Assembly (NCBI RefSeq): GCF_013426205.1
Contig: NC_089424.1
Span: 1,550,001-1,614,000 of the forward strand
Direction: 5' to 3'
Length of the DNA: 64,000 nt
Source of the DNA: Metarhizium brunneum
Lineage: Eukaryota; Ascomycota; Sordariomycetes; Hypocreales; Clavicipitaceae
Below, one piece after another: positions 1 to 10,737 of this stretch. Every line of letters begins with the position of its first letter. Positions within the stretch are counted from its first letter, which is position 1. A program made the translations under genes and the position numbers. The notes below the pieces were generated by a model, which did no database searches, was not told where the DNA came from, and saw only the letters and a program-made list of their open reading frames with translations.

Positions 1-237
1 TACAAAGCGGCCAAAAAGTAAGCAAATCAACAAATCAAAGCAAGCTTGAGTGGACAATGGAGGGAAGATATCGCAGAGAATAAAAGTCTCTTGTTGTCTA
101 TTATTATGTTTTTGTCTCGTCTACTTCGTGATACGGTGGTTTTGTAACCTTGGGGGAATGAACCATGCGCTATACCCGTGCGTGACATTGCATCGTATTC
201 CATGACTTTCATTGATTTCTCATCGAGGAGAGGCCCT

Positions 238-1134
238 TTACATCTTACGCTTACTCGACCGCTTCTTCTGCTCTTCGACAGCAGGAGGCTCATCTACATC
301 CATTGTCTCCTCACTTGTGACATTGGTAGCGTCCACCATGGATCGCTTATTATAGCCTCTTCTGGGAAGGGCATCCCGTCCCGGCAAATCCTTCTTCTTA
401 TCCGAGTCCCATGCTTCTGACACGAGGGCCTGGATCCTATGTTCTGCCGCCCTTTTTTCCTTTTCACGCGCCGCAGCAGCAGCGCGGATATTTCTAATTT
501 GGGCTTCTAGATCACCTAGCGTGGAGGCGCATTTCTCTGACCAGTTGCTCAGGGCGGCAATCATGTCCGGGATGGACCCTGGCGAGAGGTCGCGCAGCGG
601 TGCCACGCTGTTTACTTGTACTGCTTGACGGGCTGGGTCGAGAGTGGCGTGGAGTAAGCCGGCATATATGACGGTGACGACGAGCTCTTCCAGCTGCCTC
701 GCTGATGTGAGCCCTAGCGCTTTCTGGAGGGCCTCGTATGACAGGTTTGACCTGTCTCGGGCGAGTGTGAGCAGAGAGAGTTGGCGGAGCTTGAGCGTCT
801 GAGGCTCGCTCAGCGGTGGGAGATTGGGCGTGTCATGGTAGCTTTGGTACGTGCCGTACGAGAAGATTTGAAGGAGCGTCAGGTGGGATGCAAACTCGGG
901 GTTTTGGGAGAGGGCTTGGATTTGTGGTTGTTGGAGGAGCTCTGCGAAGATGTAGGTGTTTGGGGAGGAGGTGGCTCGCGTGACGAGGTCGGCGGCGGCC
1001 CGGGGAGATGTGGCCGATTTGGAGAGGGCGAGGAACGGCTGTGGTGGAAATGTGCCTGTTAGTAAAATGATGCTGTAGATCCATACAACAAGGGGACCAA
1101 CCTCGAGGGTGTTCAAAGCCTTGGTTTGCTCCAT
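238..1134 (-). CDS. csn7: COP9 signalosome subunit 7 (PCI-domain protein)
   Basis: The protein is 277 residues and matches the CSN7 family, a PCI-domain subunit of the COP9 signalosome, which removes NEDD8 from cullin-RING ubiquitin ligases in nucleus and cytosol. It starts at the ATG at 1134 (MEQTKALNTLE). One 63-nt intron (1039-1101, donor GTTGGT, acceptor CACAG) is removed, giving the continuous N-terminus NTLE-PFLALSKSATSPRAA that is typical of fungal CSN7. The intron is a multiple of three without a stop, so unspliced message would insert 21 residues. The PCI region covers about residues 60-180, including LLQIFSYGTYQ and the winged-helix part LSYEALQKALGL. A helical segment rich in Ala, Glu, Lys and Arg follows (about 210-235), and the lysine-rich tail ends KKRSSKRKM, which may be a nuclear signal. 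The gene is divergent from the copper ATPase. The family call is firm; the small intron is inferred from sequence only. Confidence 0.9.
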   Translation of the reverse strand: MEQTKALNTLEVGPLVVWIYSIILLTGTFPPQPFLALSKSATSPRAAADLVTRATSSPNTYIFAELLQQPQIQALSQNPEFASHLTLLQIFSYGTYQSYHDTPNLPPLSEPQTLKLRQLSLLTLARDRSNLSYEALQKALGLTSARQLEELVVTVIYAGLLHATLDPARQAVQVNSVAPLRDLSPGSIPDMIAALSNWSEKCASTLGDLEAQIRNIRAAAAAREKEKRAAEHRIQALVSEAWDSDKKKDLPGRDALPRRGYNKRSMVDATNVTSEETMDVDEPPAVEEQKKRSSKRKM

Positions 1135-2249
1135 GGCAGCTCTGGGGTGCTCGGGGTCACTGGTCTTGACCTCCGGCCCGAGGCGACGCAGGCGTGAAGA
1201 AGGAGAGAAAGGTACTGGCGGCGGTGCGAGCACAGGACCCTGGTGGAGCTTGCAAAATAGCTACTATGAGGCAGGGCCGCAGGTGTGTGTCTGATGGGAG
1301 AGCTGAAACCCAATAGTTCTGTTCCTGGAATAGATGCGAGATCTCTGGGCGAAATGGGGTGACGGAGGCGGAAGATGCGGCGCCGTCCCTTGAGCGTATC
1401 AGACGTGTTTGAGGCCTCACAGACGTCCGCCAAGGGACGAGCAGCAGTGGTGTTTGTTGCAGGCGAGCCTCAGGCGGGGCACAGGCGGGGGGTCCAGCCA
1501 GTTGACCCAGTTCTGGTTCGGTTCTGGTTCGACTTGTCCAGTCAATGTGCTTTGACTGTCTGGTGAGCTGGAAGTGCACGGCCAACGGAATTGAGTTTTG
1601 AGAAATTAGAGGGTCGAAGGGGTTCTCGCTACAAGATCGCCCCAAATCCATTACTCATATACCTGGGTACTAGTACTAATGATGCCTATTCCCATCATAC
1701 GAGTGTTTATGTGAAAGTCTGGCGTGGCTTGGGCACGGAACCCAGACCGTGGGCTAAAGACGCCGATATTGAAGGTTGAGGAGGGACTCAAAGCAGCGGT
1801 ATGTACATGTGGAAACAAGCATTGTGATGTGGACAGTGGTAGTCGGTGTTTCGCACCATTTTTCTCGTTTCGTCACTCTGGATGACACACACACGATCGG
1901 CTAAACAGACCTCGTGCACTCGCCTGTCGCGAAAGAAACAGTCTCAAGATATGGACGGATCCAGGCAGTTGGCAGTGGTAGGCTGGCTGAACGGAATCAC
2001 TCGGTGCCGTTTTGAGGGGGAGGCGTTTTTTCTGCAACAGATTGGCCTCTTGACCCCAAACGATCCGCGACAGAGAGGCGGAGGCGGCGAGAATGTGCCA
2101 ATCATGTCGAGGAGGAAGCTCTAGGCTTACGGTGGCCAAGGCTTGATTTGGCTAGGACTGAAAGATTTGATGCATCACGCAGATTTCATCCATCTTTTGG
2201 AGGAGGAGGCACTTGCTGCTTGCATATTGGTGACTGTCCTGACATATTA

Positions 2250-2311
2250 ACGCTTGCACGATACTTGTATCATGCGTGTAATTTCATTGACTACAGAGCG
2301 AAACAATTAAA
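2250..2311 (+). repeat. Dispersed 62-bp repeat, copy A
   Basis: The stretch from ACGCTTGCACG to AACAATTAAA recurs in reverse orientation at 35470-35532 with one substitution and one single-base indel. Beyond the core, similarity weakens but includes an A/T-rich run and AATAACAT. It contains the small inverted repeat GATAC-TT-GTATC. The high identity 33 kb apart points to a remnant of a mobile or repetitive element; the element type cannot be told. Confidence 0.75.
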
Positions 2312-2491
2312 AAAAAAATAATAACATGTCTAAGTAGGCAACATTGAAAGTACCTGCCTGGATATTCAATCTAGCTCGATACGCCCACGCTGCAGGGATA
2401 AGCAACGGCAGCCGACCGGGATGTGGTTTGTCGACAGTGTGCGAGATTTCTAAGCTAGGGCCGTGCATGCTGTGGTACTACAATCAATCTA

Positions 2492-2509
2492 GTACGGAGT
2501 ACTCCGTAC
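2492..2509. repeat. 18-bp perfect palindrome made of two TACGGAGTAC copies
   Basis: GTACGGAGTACTCCGTAC reads the same on both strands. It is built from two overlapping head-to-head copies of the dispersed 10-mer TACGGAGTAC (2493-2502 and 2499-2508), which occurs twelve times in noncoding parts of the window. Confidence 0.85.
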
Positions 2510-3461
2510 CTTGATCATCATTCTGCCCTTCCCGCCCTTCCCGGCCTTTTGCGGCCTCGAGGCCGACCGGGGGGGAGGGGGGTCTGTTGCAACCACACAT
2601 GGATGAAGCGCAAAGCTTGCAAGTTCAAGAGCAAGTTTGTCCGTGTCCAGACTAACTTTCAATATTTCTGGACCCCTTCCGGCCGTGTGCGTTTGCACCG
2701 CCTAGTGTCCTTTAGCATGGAGCAATTGGTATGTACGGCAGGTACCAGACTCAGGAACTTAAGTGCCGAGGTACCTACTAGGTACTTTGTCGCGTCGATG
2801 GTGCGGGGCGTTGGGCGGCATACCGGACGGTACCGTTAAACTTCTGGCGCTGTAACCTGTGACCAAACAGGTCGCAGCGCAAGTGTCACCCACCTTCCAG
2901 TTGTGCTGTTGTGCAGCTGCTCTTGTCTAGCGTCGTTGTCCCGGCCAATCCTGGACCGTCCGAACCCTTGCGACCCCCGTCTATTGTGACAATGTCCCGG
3001 TCTATTAAAATCCCATATTACTGTACGGATCTTCCACCGTCCTGACTCTCGGAGGGCCTTTTTTTTTGTGTTTTCAATCCCGCCTCCGTTGTTCCTCAAC
3101 GCCTCGACGACAGTTTCTACGACCCGAGATCCCCCGTTATCTATACACGTTCGAGAGCCCGGTGCTTTCTGGTGGTGGTGTTCCTTTGTTCTTTCTTGTT
3201 GCGCCGAGCAGGGCCCCAAGTGCCGGACGGTTATTGCACCATTGAGCCAGCTTCTCACGAATTAGTCCAACCGCCCGATATGGTCTCACAAACCCGGTAA
3301 CAACGTCGATCAAGTGTAAATACCTCCCCCTTTTGCGCCGACGAGAATAAGAGATATAGCCTCGTCGCTGGACGACTGCTGTGGGCCAAACTGAGTCGAG
3401 ACAACCTTGCGACGCCACCCTTTGAGACGGATACTCCGTAACGGCTTCATCTATATCAGCA

Positions 3462-6400
3462 ATGGCCCCGTCGCATATCGCCATCCCGCCTCGAGATGCT
3501 GGCGCTGTAGGAGCTTGGGGTGTATCCAAGAGTCCGCACGTGGCTACAACTACTCTCCGCGTTGAAGGCATGACGTGAGTACATTTATCTCTGAGCAATT
3601 GTTTCCCACCTTCTTCCGATGCTCCCGGGCAACATCTTGCATTATTCGGCAGCGGCGACTGGGCAATATCGCATCATAACACTCGCTAACCTGCTTTTGT
3701 TTTCATGTTCAAACAGTTGCGGAGCATGCACGTCAGCAGTTGAAGCGGGCTTCAAAGGTGTCGCTGGTATTGGCAGCGTCTCCGTCAGTTTAGTAATGGA
3801 GCGCGCTGTTGTTATGCACGATCCTCAAACAGTCTCTGCCGACCAAGTTCGAGAGATCATCGAGGACAGAGGCTTTGACGCCGAGGTTCTGTCCACAGAT
3901 CTCCAAAGCCCTGTAGCCAGCCGGTTCACCGAGCAGAAGGGCAGCGTAAACGACCCCGGTTTTGTAACCACCACAGTTGCTGTAGAAGGAATGACTTGCG
4001 GCGCTTGCACATCTGCAGTTGAAGGCGGTTTTAAAGACGTTCCCGGTGTTAAAAACTTTAGCATATCGTTGCTGTCCGAAAGAGCAGTAATTGAGCACGA
4101 TCCCGCCCTTTTAACCCCTGAACAAATCGCAGAAATCATCGAGGACCGCGGTTTCGGGGCAGAGGTTCTAGACACGACGAAATCAATGCGCGAGGCCGGG
4201 AGCGATGAAGCGGGTGCTTCGCAAAGTGATATTGCAACGACAACGGTGGCCATCGAAGGCATGACATGCGGTGCTTGCACAGCGGCCGTTGAAGGGGGTT
4301 TTAAAGGCGTTGAGGGCGTTTTGAAATTCAACATCAGCTTACTGGCAGAGCGTGCCGTCATCACCCACAATGTGTCCAAAATTTCCCCTGAGCAAATTGC
4401 AGAGAGGATTGAAGACCGCGGGTTCGATGCCGCGGTTCTCTCAACCCAGTTCGAATCCAGCGACCTTGGACCTCTGGCGTCAACAGCTCAGTTTAGAATC
4501 TATGGCAACCTCGATGCCGCCGCCGCCCAAGCGCTAGAGACTAAGCTCAAGTCCACCCCTGGCATAAGATCAGCCACGGTGAGCCTTTCCACGGAAAGAC
4601 TCACAGTGACCCATCAACCGGGTATTATTGGCCTTCGGGGGATTGTCGAGGCTGTGGAGCAAGAAGGCCTGAATGCCTTGGTTGCTGATAGCCAGGACAA
4701 CAATGCACAGCTTGAATCTTTAGCCAAGACGCGAGAGATCACTGAATGGCGCACCGCGTTCAGAACGTCCCTGACCTTTGCGATTCCAGTCTTCATCATT
4801 GGCATGATATTGCCAATGGCTTTACCTTCCCTCGACTTTGGCAAGCTCTTGTTGATGCCTGGTCTCTATCTTGGAGATGTCATATGTCTTGTTCTTACGA
4901 TACCCGTCCAATTTGGCATTGGCAAGCGATTTTACGTGTCAGCATACAAGTCAATCAAACATGGATCCCCCACCATGGACGTTCTTGTCATTCTGGGCAC
5001 TTCCTGTGCTTTCTTTTTCAGCGTCTTTGCAATGCTTGTTTCAATACTGATCCCTCCACATACGAGGCCAAGCACAATATTTGACACCAGCACAATGCTG
5101 ATTACCTTTATTACCCTTGGCCGATTTCTGGAGAATCAAGCCAAAGGACAAACGTCCAAGGCATTGTCTCGCCTCATGTCTCTGGCACCCTCCATGGCCA
5201 CAATTTACGCAGATCCCATTGCCGTTGAGAAAGAGGCCGAGGCTTGGGCTAAATCTGCAGAGGAGGTCAAAACTCCTAAAACCCCTCAAGGACCACCAGA
5301 ACTTGGCGGCTCGTCTGCCTACGAGGAGAAGTTGATCCCCACAGAACTGCTCCAGGTTGGCGATATTGTCATTATTCGACCTGGCGATAAGATCCCGGCA
5401 GATGGCTCGTTGGTCCGTGGTGAAACTTATGTTGATGAGAGCATGGTTACCGGAGAAGCAATGCCAGTTCAGAAACGCCTCGGAGCCAACGTGATTGGAG
5501 GAACCGTTAATGGCAATGGCCGCTTCGACTTCCGAGTCACTCGTGCTGGCCGAGATACCCAGCTGAGCCAAATTGTGAAGCTCGTCCAAGATGCGCAGAC
5601 TACGCGAGCTCCAATCCAGCAGCTGGCCGATACTTTGGCAGGCTATTTTGTGCCCACCATCCTTATTCTTGCGCTCCTCACCTTCATGTCATGGATGGTT
5701 CTGAGCCACGTGCTGACGAATCCACCAAAGATTTTCTTGCAAGATGCCAGTGGTGGCAAGATCATGGTGTGCGTGAAGCTGTGTATCTCGGTCATCGTCT
5801 TTGCCTGCCCCTGCGCTCTCGGTCTTGCCACACCCACTGCTGTCATGGTAGGCACTGGCGTCGGGGCTGAAAATGGCATACTGATTAAAGGAGGCGGCGC
5901 CTTGCAGAGAACAACAAAGGTGACTCAGGTCGTCCTCGACAAGACGGGAACTATCACACACGGCAAGATGAGCGTTGCTAAGTCTACACTTGTGCCTCTT
6001 TGGAGAGACAACGAGTGGCGGAGGCGTCTATGGTGGACAATTATCGGGCTTTCGGAAATGGGGAGTGAGCATCCTGTCGGCAAGGCTATTCTCGGGGCTG
6101 CAAAGGAAGAGCTTGGTATAGACCCGGAGGGCGCTATTCAAGGCAGCGTCGGGGAATTCAAGATCAAGGTCGGCCGAGGTGTCAAGGCCCTGGTCGAGCC
6201 AGCTTCATCAGCCGAGAGGGTTCGGTACAGAGTCCTCGCTGGTAATGTCAAGTATCTCGAGGAGAACGGTGTTGAGGTTCCAAGCGAGGCCATCGACGCT
6301 TCCGAAGCGATCAATGCTGCCTCTTCCAAGAGGACTCTATCGAAATCATCGTCCGCCGGGACTACCAACATCTTTGTGGCCGTGGATGGTAAATACACAG

Positions 6401-7137
6401 GACACCTCTGCCTGGCAGACGTCATCAAGGAGGGAGCCGCAGGTGCCATTTCAGTTTTGCATCAAATGGGTATCAAGACGGCCATTGTAACCGGTGACCA
6501 GCGTTCAACAGCACTTGCGGTGGCAGCTGCGGTTGGAATCTCGGCCGACAACGTATACGCCGGAGTCTCCCCCGACCAGAAGCAGTCCATTATTAAGCAG
6601 ATACAATCCCAGGGAGAGATTGTGGCCATGGTAGGAGATGGCATCAACGACTCCCCCGCTCTGGCTACGGCTGACGTGGGCATTGCCATGTCGAGTGGTA
6701 CCGATGTCGCGATGGAAGCCGCGGATGTGGTACTCATGAGACCTACGGACTTGATGAGTATTCCGGCTGCGCTTCACTTGACAAGGACCATCTTCCGGAG
6801 AATCAAGCTGAACCTTGCGTGGGCCTGTATATATAACGTCGTTGGTCTACCGGTGGCTATGGGCATGTTCCTGCCGGTTGGACTCCACATGCATCCAATG
6901 ATGGCTGGATTCGCCATGGCATGCAGCAGCGTCAGCGTGGTGGTCAGCAGCTTGCTCCTCAAGTTTTGGAAGCGACCACAATGGATGAAGGACGCGGAAG
7001 CGGAGCAAACGGGTGGTCTTCGATGGGCGAGCGGAAGGGGTGTGCTGGGCTGGGTGAGAGAGATGCTTGGCCGGAGACGCCGGAAGGGCGAAGTGGGATA
7101 TGTACCGTTACAAAATCTGGAGGCGGAGCATGCATAA
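3462..7137 (+). CDS. ccc2: P1B-type copper-transporting ATPase (CCC2/ATP7 type)
   Basis: This enzyme pumps Cu(I) into the late secretory pathway for loading cuproenzymes. Exons 3462-3574 and 3717-7137 are joined across a 142-nt intron (GTGAGT...AACAG), giving 1177 residues. The start ATG at 3462 opens MAPSHIAIPPRD, and the splice falls inside the first metal-binding motif. Three heavy-metal-associated domains carry GMTCGAC at C39/C42, C132/C135 and C222/C225. A fourth fold-like repeat (about 296-360) lacks the cysteines. Catalytic landmarks are TGEA at 616-619, CPC at 735-737 in the membrane channel, phosphorylated Asp779 in DKTGT, SEHP at 821-824 and GDGIND at 1011-1016. About eight membrane segments are expected. 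CPC with SEHP identifies a Cu(I) pump rather than a Zn/Cd pump. Length and motif order are complete, so the gene looks intact. The three intact binding domains exceed the two of yeast Ccc2, which is common in filamentous fungi. Confidence 0.95.
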
Positions 7138-8521
7138 TGGTGGTTGAGCGTTACTTTGTCTTTGTTTGTACATTTGCGTTTGGACGACGTCTCGGATGGG
7201 TGGCGTTCATGTTGTGGCATGTTTTAGGGAAGACACACAGATAGAAGGAGGTATATTGGTGTGGTTATCGTCATCCGATGTGGCTGGATGATTTATTTTG
7301 TATGTATGTTGCTAGAATGCACATTCCGCCAGCAAGCCTCGATTTAACAAGCTGCCAGTAGTATTATACCCAATGCTTCCTTCCACGACTTTCCAACATG
7401 GGTATGCCGCCGCGCCGATCCATCGTTTGGTAGCCGCTCGTGGGAGCCACGGGCTCGCTGTCCCTCGTGGTCGAACCCGGCTCTTATTTCCCATATCCCC
7501 GGCTGCGAGAAAGGGGGGAGGGGGGTGTTTCCATAGCCATGTGGCCGGCCTGTACGAAGTAGTATCCAGGAGATGAAGACCTACGCCACAGTGGCCCAGT
7601 ATTTTAGGTTGCGGCTTTAGCTTATGTACTTACTTAAGTAAGTACTTAGGTATGTACATGCTCTCTGTAGCCAGTAACATGGTGCATACTTACATATGCT
7701 TGGCCCAGTGTTGAATTTCTTGGTTCAATCTCCGGTCCTTAATCCCGGTGACTTCTGGCACACCGCGGCCACTCGGTATGCGTCGCGAACAATGAACTTG
7801 GGTCAAAACCCATTGCGTGATCCTGTCATTTGGGGCTTCCCCCTCCTCCTGGCAGATGAGCGCTAGTGGACATGGTCGACGGGCCTCGAGTGGGAAGAAC
7901 CTTGTCTTGTCTTGTTATGCGCGTATTTTGTGTGGCAGAAACTCCGAGGCCTCACGCCCTCAAGTGCTGCGTGTCTTTATCTCGGTAGGCAATCTGATTT
8001 TGGAGTCGCGTGCCTGTGGAAAACGCATGGCGTGCTGGGCTGGGCGTTGCCGTCATGTTGTACATATTATCTGGTCAACACTTCACTTGCACTGTTTGTT
8101 GTGTGTACATGATCTTCTCGCCGTGGTGACAATGACCTGGGCAGTATAATAGTGCTCGGGGTGTCAGACTGGGTCTATACAAATGCTAATACTACACACA
8201 TGCTACTTGCTGTATTTTGCATTCCGTGCCCGCTGTGTTAGTTGCCGCTGGAAAGGTGGAATCATGACTCTCGTAAATGTGACTTGCGGCTGTCAATGAA
8301 GGAGATTACAACATCGCCGTTTTTTATTTTCTTTTGGCATGGACCAACAGATAGCCAGTCGTAATAGTATACAAATTGCCCAAACGTCCAAGGAGCACAA
8401 AGCCCAAGGCACAACACATGTCTACAGAGAGTGACTTGCACCATGCCAAAAGGGCAAAACCACCAGCCCAAGTCCATTACTCTACAACCTTTTCTGACTC
8501 TGGTATTGACTCGCTTTTCCA
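7138..8521. other. Intergenic between convergent genes
   Basis: This 1.4-kb stretch separates the 3' ends of the ATPase and glycosyltransferase genes. No gene-like frame was seen. It contains a 20-bp perfect palindrome at 7626-7645. Confidence 0.55.
7626..7645. repeat. 20-bp perfect palindrome (TACYTARGTA family)
   Basis: GTACTTACTTAAGTAAGTAC is self-complementary over 20 bases. Its centre, TACTTAAGTA (7631-7640), belongs to a small set of TACYTARGTA palindromes found only in noncoding parts of the window. Confidence 0.8.
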
Positions 8522-10128
8522 TCAAGTGTGCATCATGTACTCGTCCTCTTGAATCCCCGTGTCCTGCTGGCCCCAGAAGAGAAAGTCTTCATGATCGCCA
8601 CACATGTCTTTCCAAGGAATAAACCTCCCGCCAACCTCTTCGTCTGACCAGGCGCCTCCGTATTCGCCCACTAATTTCTCGTCCCTGGGATAAACAGATT
8701 TGGCCACCCACCTCCGTCCATCTATCACATTGGAAGAGATGATATCCTCCTTTTGAGACGACCGAACAGACTCCCTGAGAAGAACTGGGACAAACGGATA
8801 GAACCACATCTTGCGGAACTCTGAATCAATAGAGTCTTTGGGCCCTGTGCAATGCCAGGTCCCGTAAATTTGTTTTGTTACAAAGTTTGTGGCAAGGCGC
8901 ACTTGTCGCACCCAATTTTCTGCTGGCGCACCGGCGAGTGTCTTGGGAATAGAATTGTACAGTTTCATCAACGCCATTCGAACGTTGTTTGGCATCTGGA
9001 CTGTGTATGGCACGAATTTCCTCCCCCGCTCAAACATGTCAACGTGTACTCGACTTGTGTAGGACTTGTTATTGTACTCGAGGTAGCCCAAAAACGGATC
9101 GTTTCCTGCCTGAGGCTGGAAGAGAGCTGAATCGTATTCGATGGCTATATGAAGCTCCGTCTCTTGTGATTCTGATATCTTCTCGGGAAGTATGCGATTC
9201 GGCGGCCCTCCCTTTACCTCTGACCCGTTAGCAATTTGCTTCGATCGCCAATATTCCTGCCGAGCCCAAACGTTGGCCAGATAATACTGGTCAGACTCGG
9301 AGTGCCGGAAGTAGGCATTGTGTGTCGCCGCAATCTCGTCCATGGTAGCATCTATCACTTTTCTCATGTCACCGATAGGACCCATGACGGTACCAGAGTT
9401 GAGCCAGCGGGGGTCTTTGGCGAATATGTCATGCGGCCCCTTATCTGTGCCGAAAGCATTCTCTGCCAGAAACGAGGGTGGGACAGCCCAGCAACGTCCA
9501 GCTGCCGGATCCTGTGGCCAGCAAATCTTGTCCGGGCCCCAAAAGACAGTTTGCTTCATGTCTCTTTCATGGAGTTTTGTGACGGAGATGCCCATTCGTT
9601 TTGCTAGGTGAATGTCGGCCTTTTGCGCTACATCAAAGTAGCGTTCGACCATGACCTCGACCGGGAGTTGTTGTATAATGTCGTATCCATCAACTATTAT
9701 GACAAGATCGTCGTCTTCTTCTGGATCAAGAGAATCCAAATATCGCTTCATGGTACGTAATTTGGCGAGGTGTGTTTGGGCAGCATCAAGCTCCCCCTGA
9801 CCATTCCAGCCTAGAAGCGTGGGAACTGGATATCTGTTGACTGCCGCCGAGACCAAATTGTAGCAAAGACGAAGGTTTGAGACACTTGCTGGGACCAGGA
9901 AGTGTAATCGAGATGTTTTCTCTTGGCCATTCGACTTATTCAAAGGGCGAATGGTGTTCATAAAGCGACTCTGAATTTGATCTTGTCAGTGTATTTTACC
10001 CCATGAGCCAGTCCAAGTGCCATCCTCACCGTGTCGAGGTGCCCCGATGTGTACAAGAGAGCTGCTAGAACCAAGGCCACGCCGACTGCCAGCACAATTT
10101 TGCGCCGCATCAAAACAATCGGCATCAT
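8522..10128 (-). CDS. Type II membrane glycosyltransferase, PLOD-GT-like
   Basis: Exons 10128-10030 and 9970-8522 are joined across a 59-nt intron (9971-10029, GTGAGG...TTCAG), giving 515 residues. Exon 1 encodes a short basic head (MMPIVLMRRK) and one membrane anchor (about residues 10-26), so the catalytic domain should face the Golgi or ER lumen. The domain has a DxD-like metal and nucleotide-sugar site, VIIVDGYDI, with DGYD at 127-130. Further on it has PRWLNSGTVMGP and SESDQYYLANVW, in the order seen in the glycosyltransferase domain of animal lysyl hydroxylase/PLOD proteins and related fungal proteins. No hydroxylase domain is attached. Donor sugar and acceptor are unknown; since fungi lack collagen, another secreted substrate is likely. 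The two methionines at the start leave the exact initiator open. The family call rests on motif pattern, not on a search. Confidence 0.75.
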
Positions 10129-10698
10129 GTCGTCGACTATAGGGACGCATTAGGTGGTTGAAACATGAGGTGATGACGTGACAAGAAGCTGGCGCAAACG
10201 AAGTCCTGCATACACGAGGTTGGAGGAACCGCAGCACCAGCTGCAATCTGAAGTTATGCAATGCTTGGGTTCTTGAAGGAACAAACGGTTTATCGATTAG
10301 ATGCGTGAATGATTGGTCATCATCCTAATGGTGGAAGAGGTGGGCGACCCAGGAGAGAGAGAGACAGAGGCGTAGGGATAACCCAGCGACAAGTTCGTCC
10401 TACGAGACTATGTTGGAGTGTTATTAGGATGACGCAGACGCTTCCAACCGGTCGATGAGATACGCAGTACGTCCCCCAAGGCCGAGCCAGCATCCCTTCA
10501 GATCCAGTGGCAGGACCTTTTCTTCACGCTTCCAGTCCCAGGCGCATCGGCTGACTGGAGAGGTTCACAATATTTGTAGTAGGTTCTTTCAGTTGCCCTT
10601 CATCGATTGTTCGCTTATTACAGCAACTTTCCCGGGTTCATGACTTTGCCACTTTGAACTCTCCTCTGGCCACACTTGACCTGCCGTGGCCCGTAAAG

Positions 10699-10737
10699 TC
10701 CTCATGTCCTCATGTCCGGGGTCCGGGGTCCGGGGCC
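10699..10737 (+). repeat. Short tandem repeats (TCCTCATG and GTCCGGG units)
   Basis: Two copies of an 8-bp unit are followed directly by about three copies of a 7-bp GTCCGGG unit. This is a simple local repeat in intergenic DNA. Confidence 0.7.

Larger units (their letters stand above)
1135..3461. other. Intergenic, divergent promoter region csn7/ccc2
   Basis: No convincing gene was seen in these 2.3 kb. Open frames on both strands lack starts, domains or splice logic. The interval holds one copy of a 62-bp dispersed repeat (2250-2311) and an 18-bp perfect palindrome (2492-2509). A related TACTCCGTA site lies at 3432-3440, 21 nt before the ATPase start codon. Confidence 0.6.

Noticed and set aside
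3137..3598. 153-codon minus-strand frame over the ATPase start
   Set aside because: It is antisense to exon 1 and the intron of the copper ATPase and has no domain.
7460..7500. tRNA-like TGGTCGAACCCGG stretch
   Set aside because: No matching acceptor stem, D-arm or anticodon arm could be placed around it.
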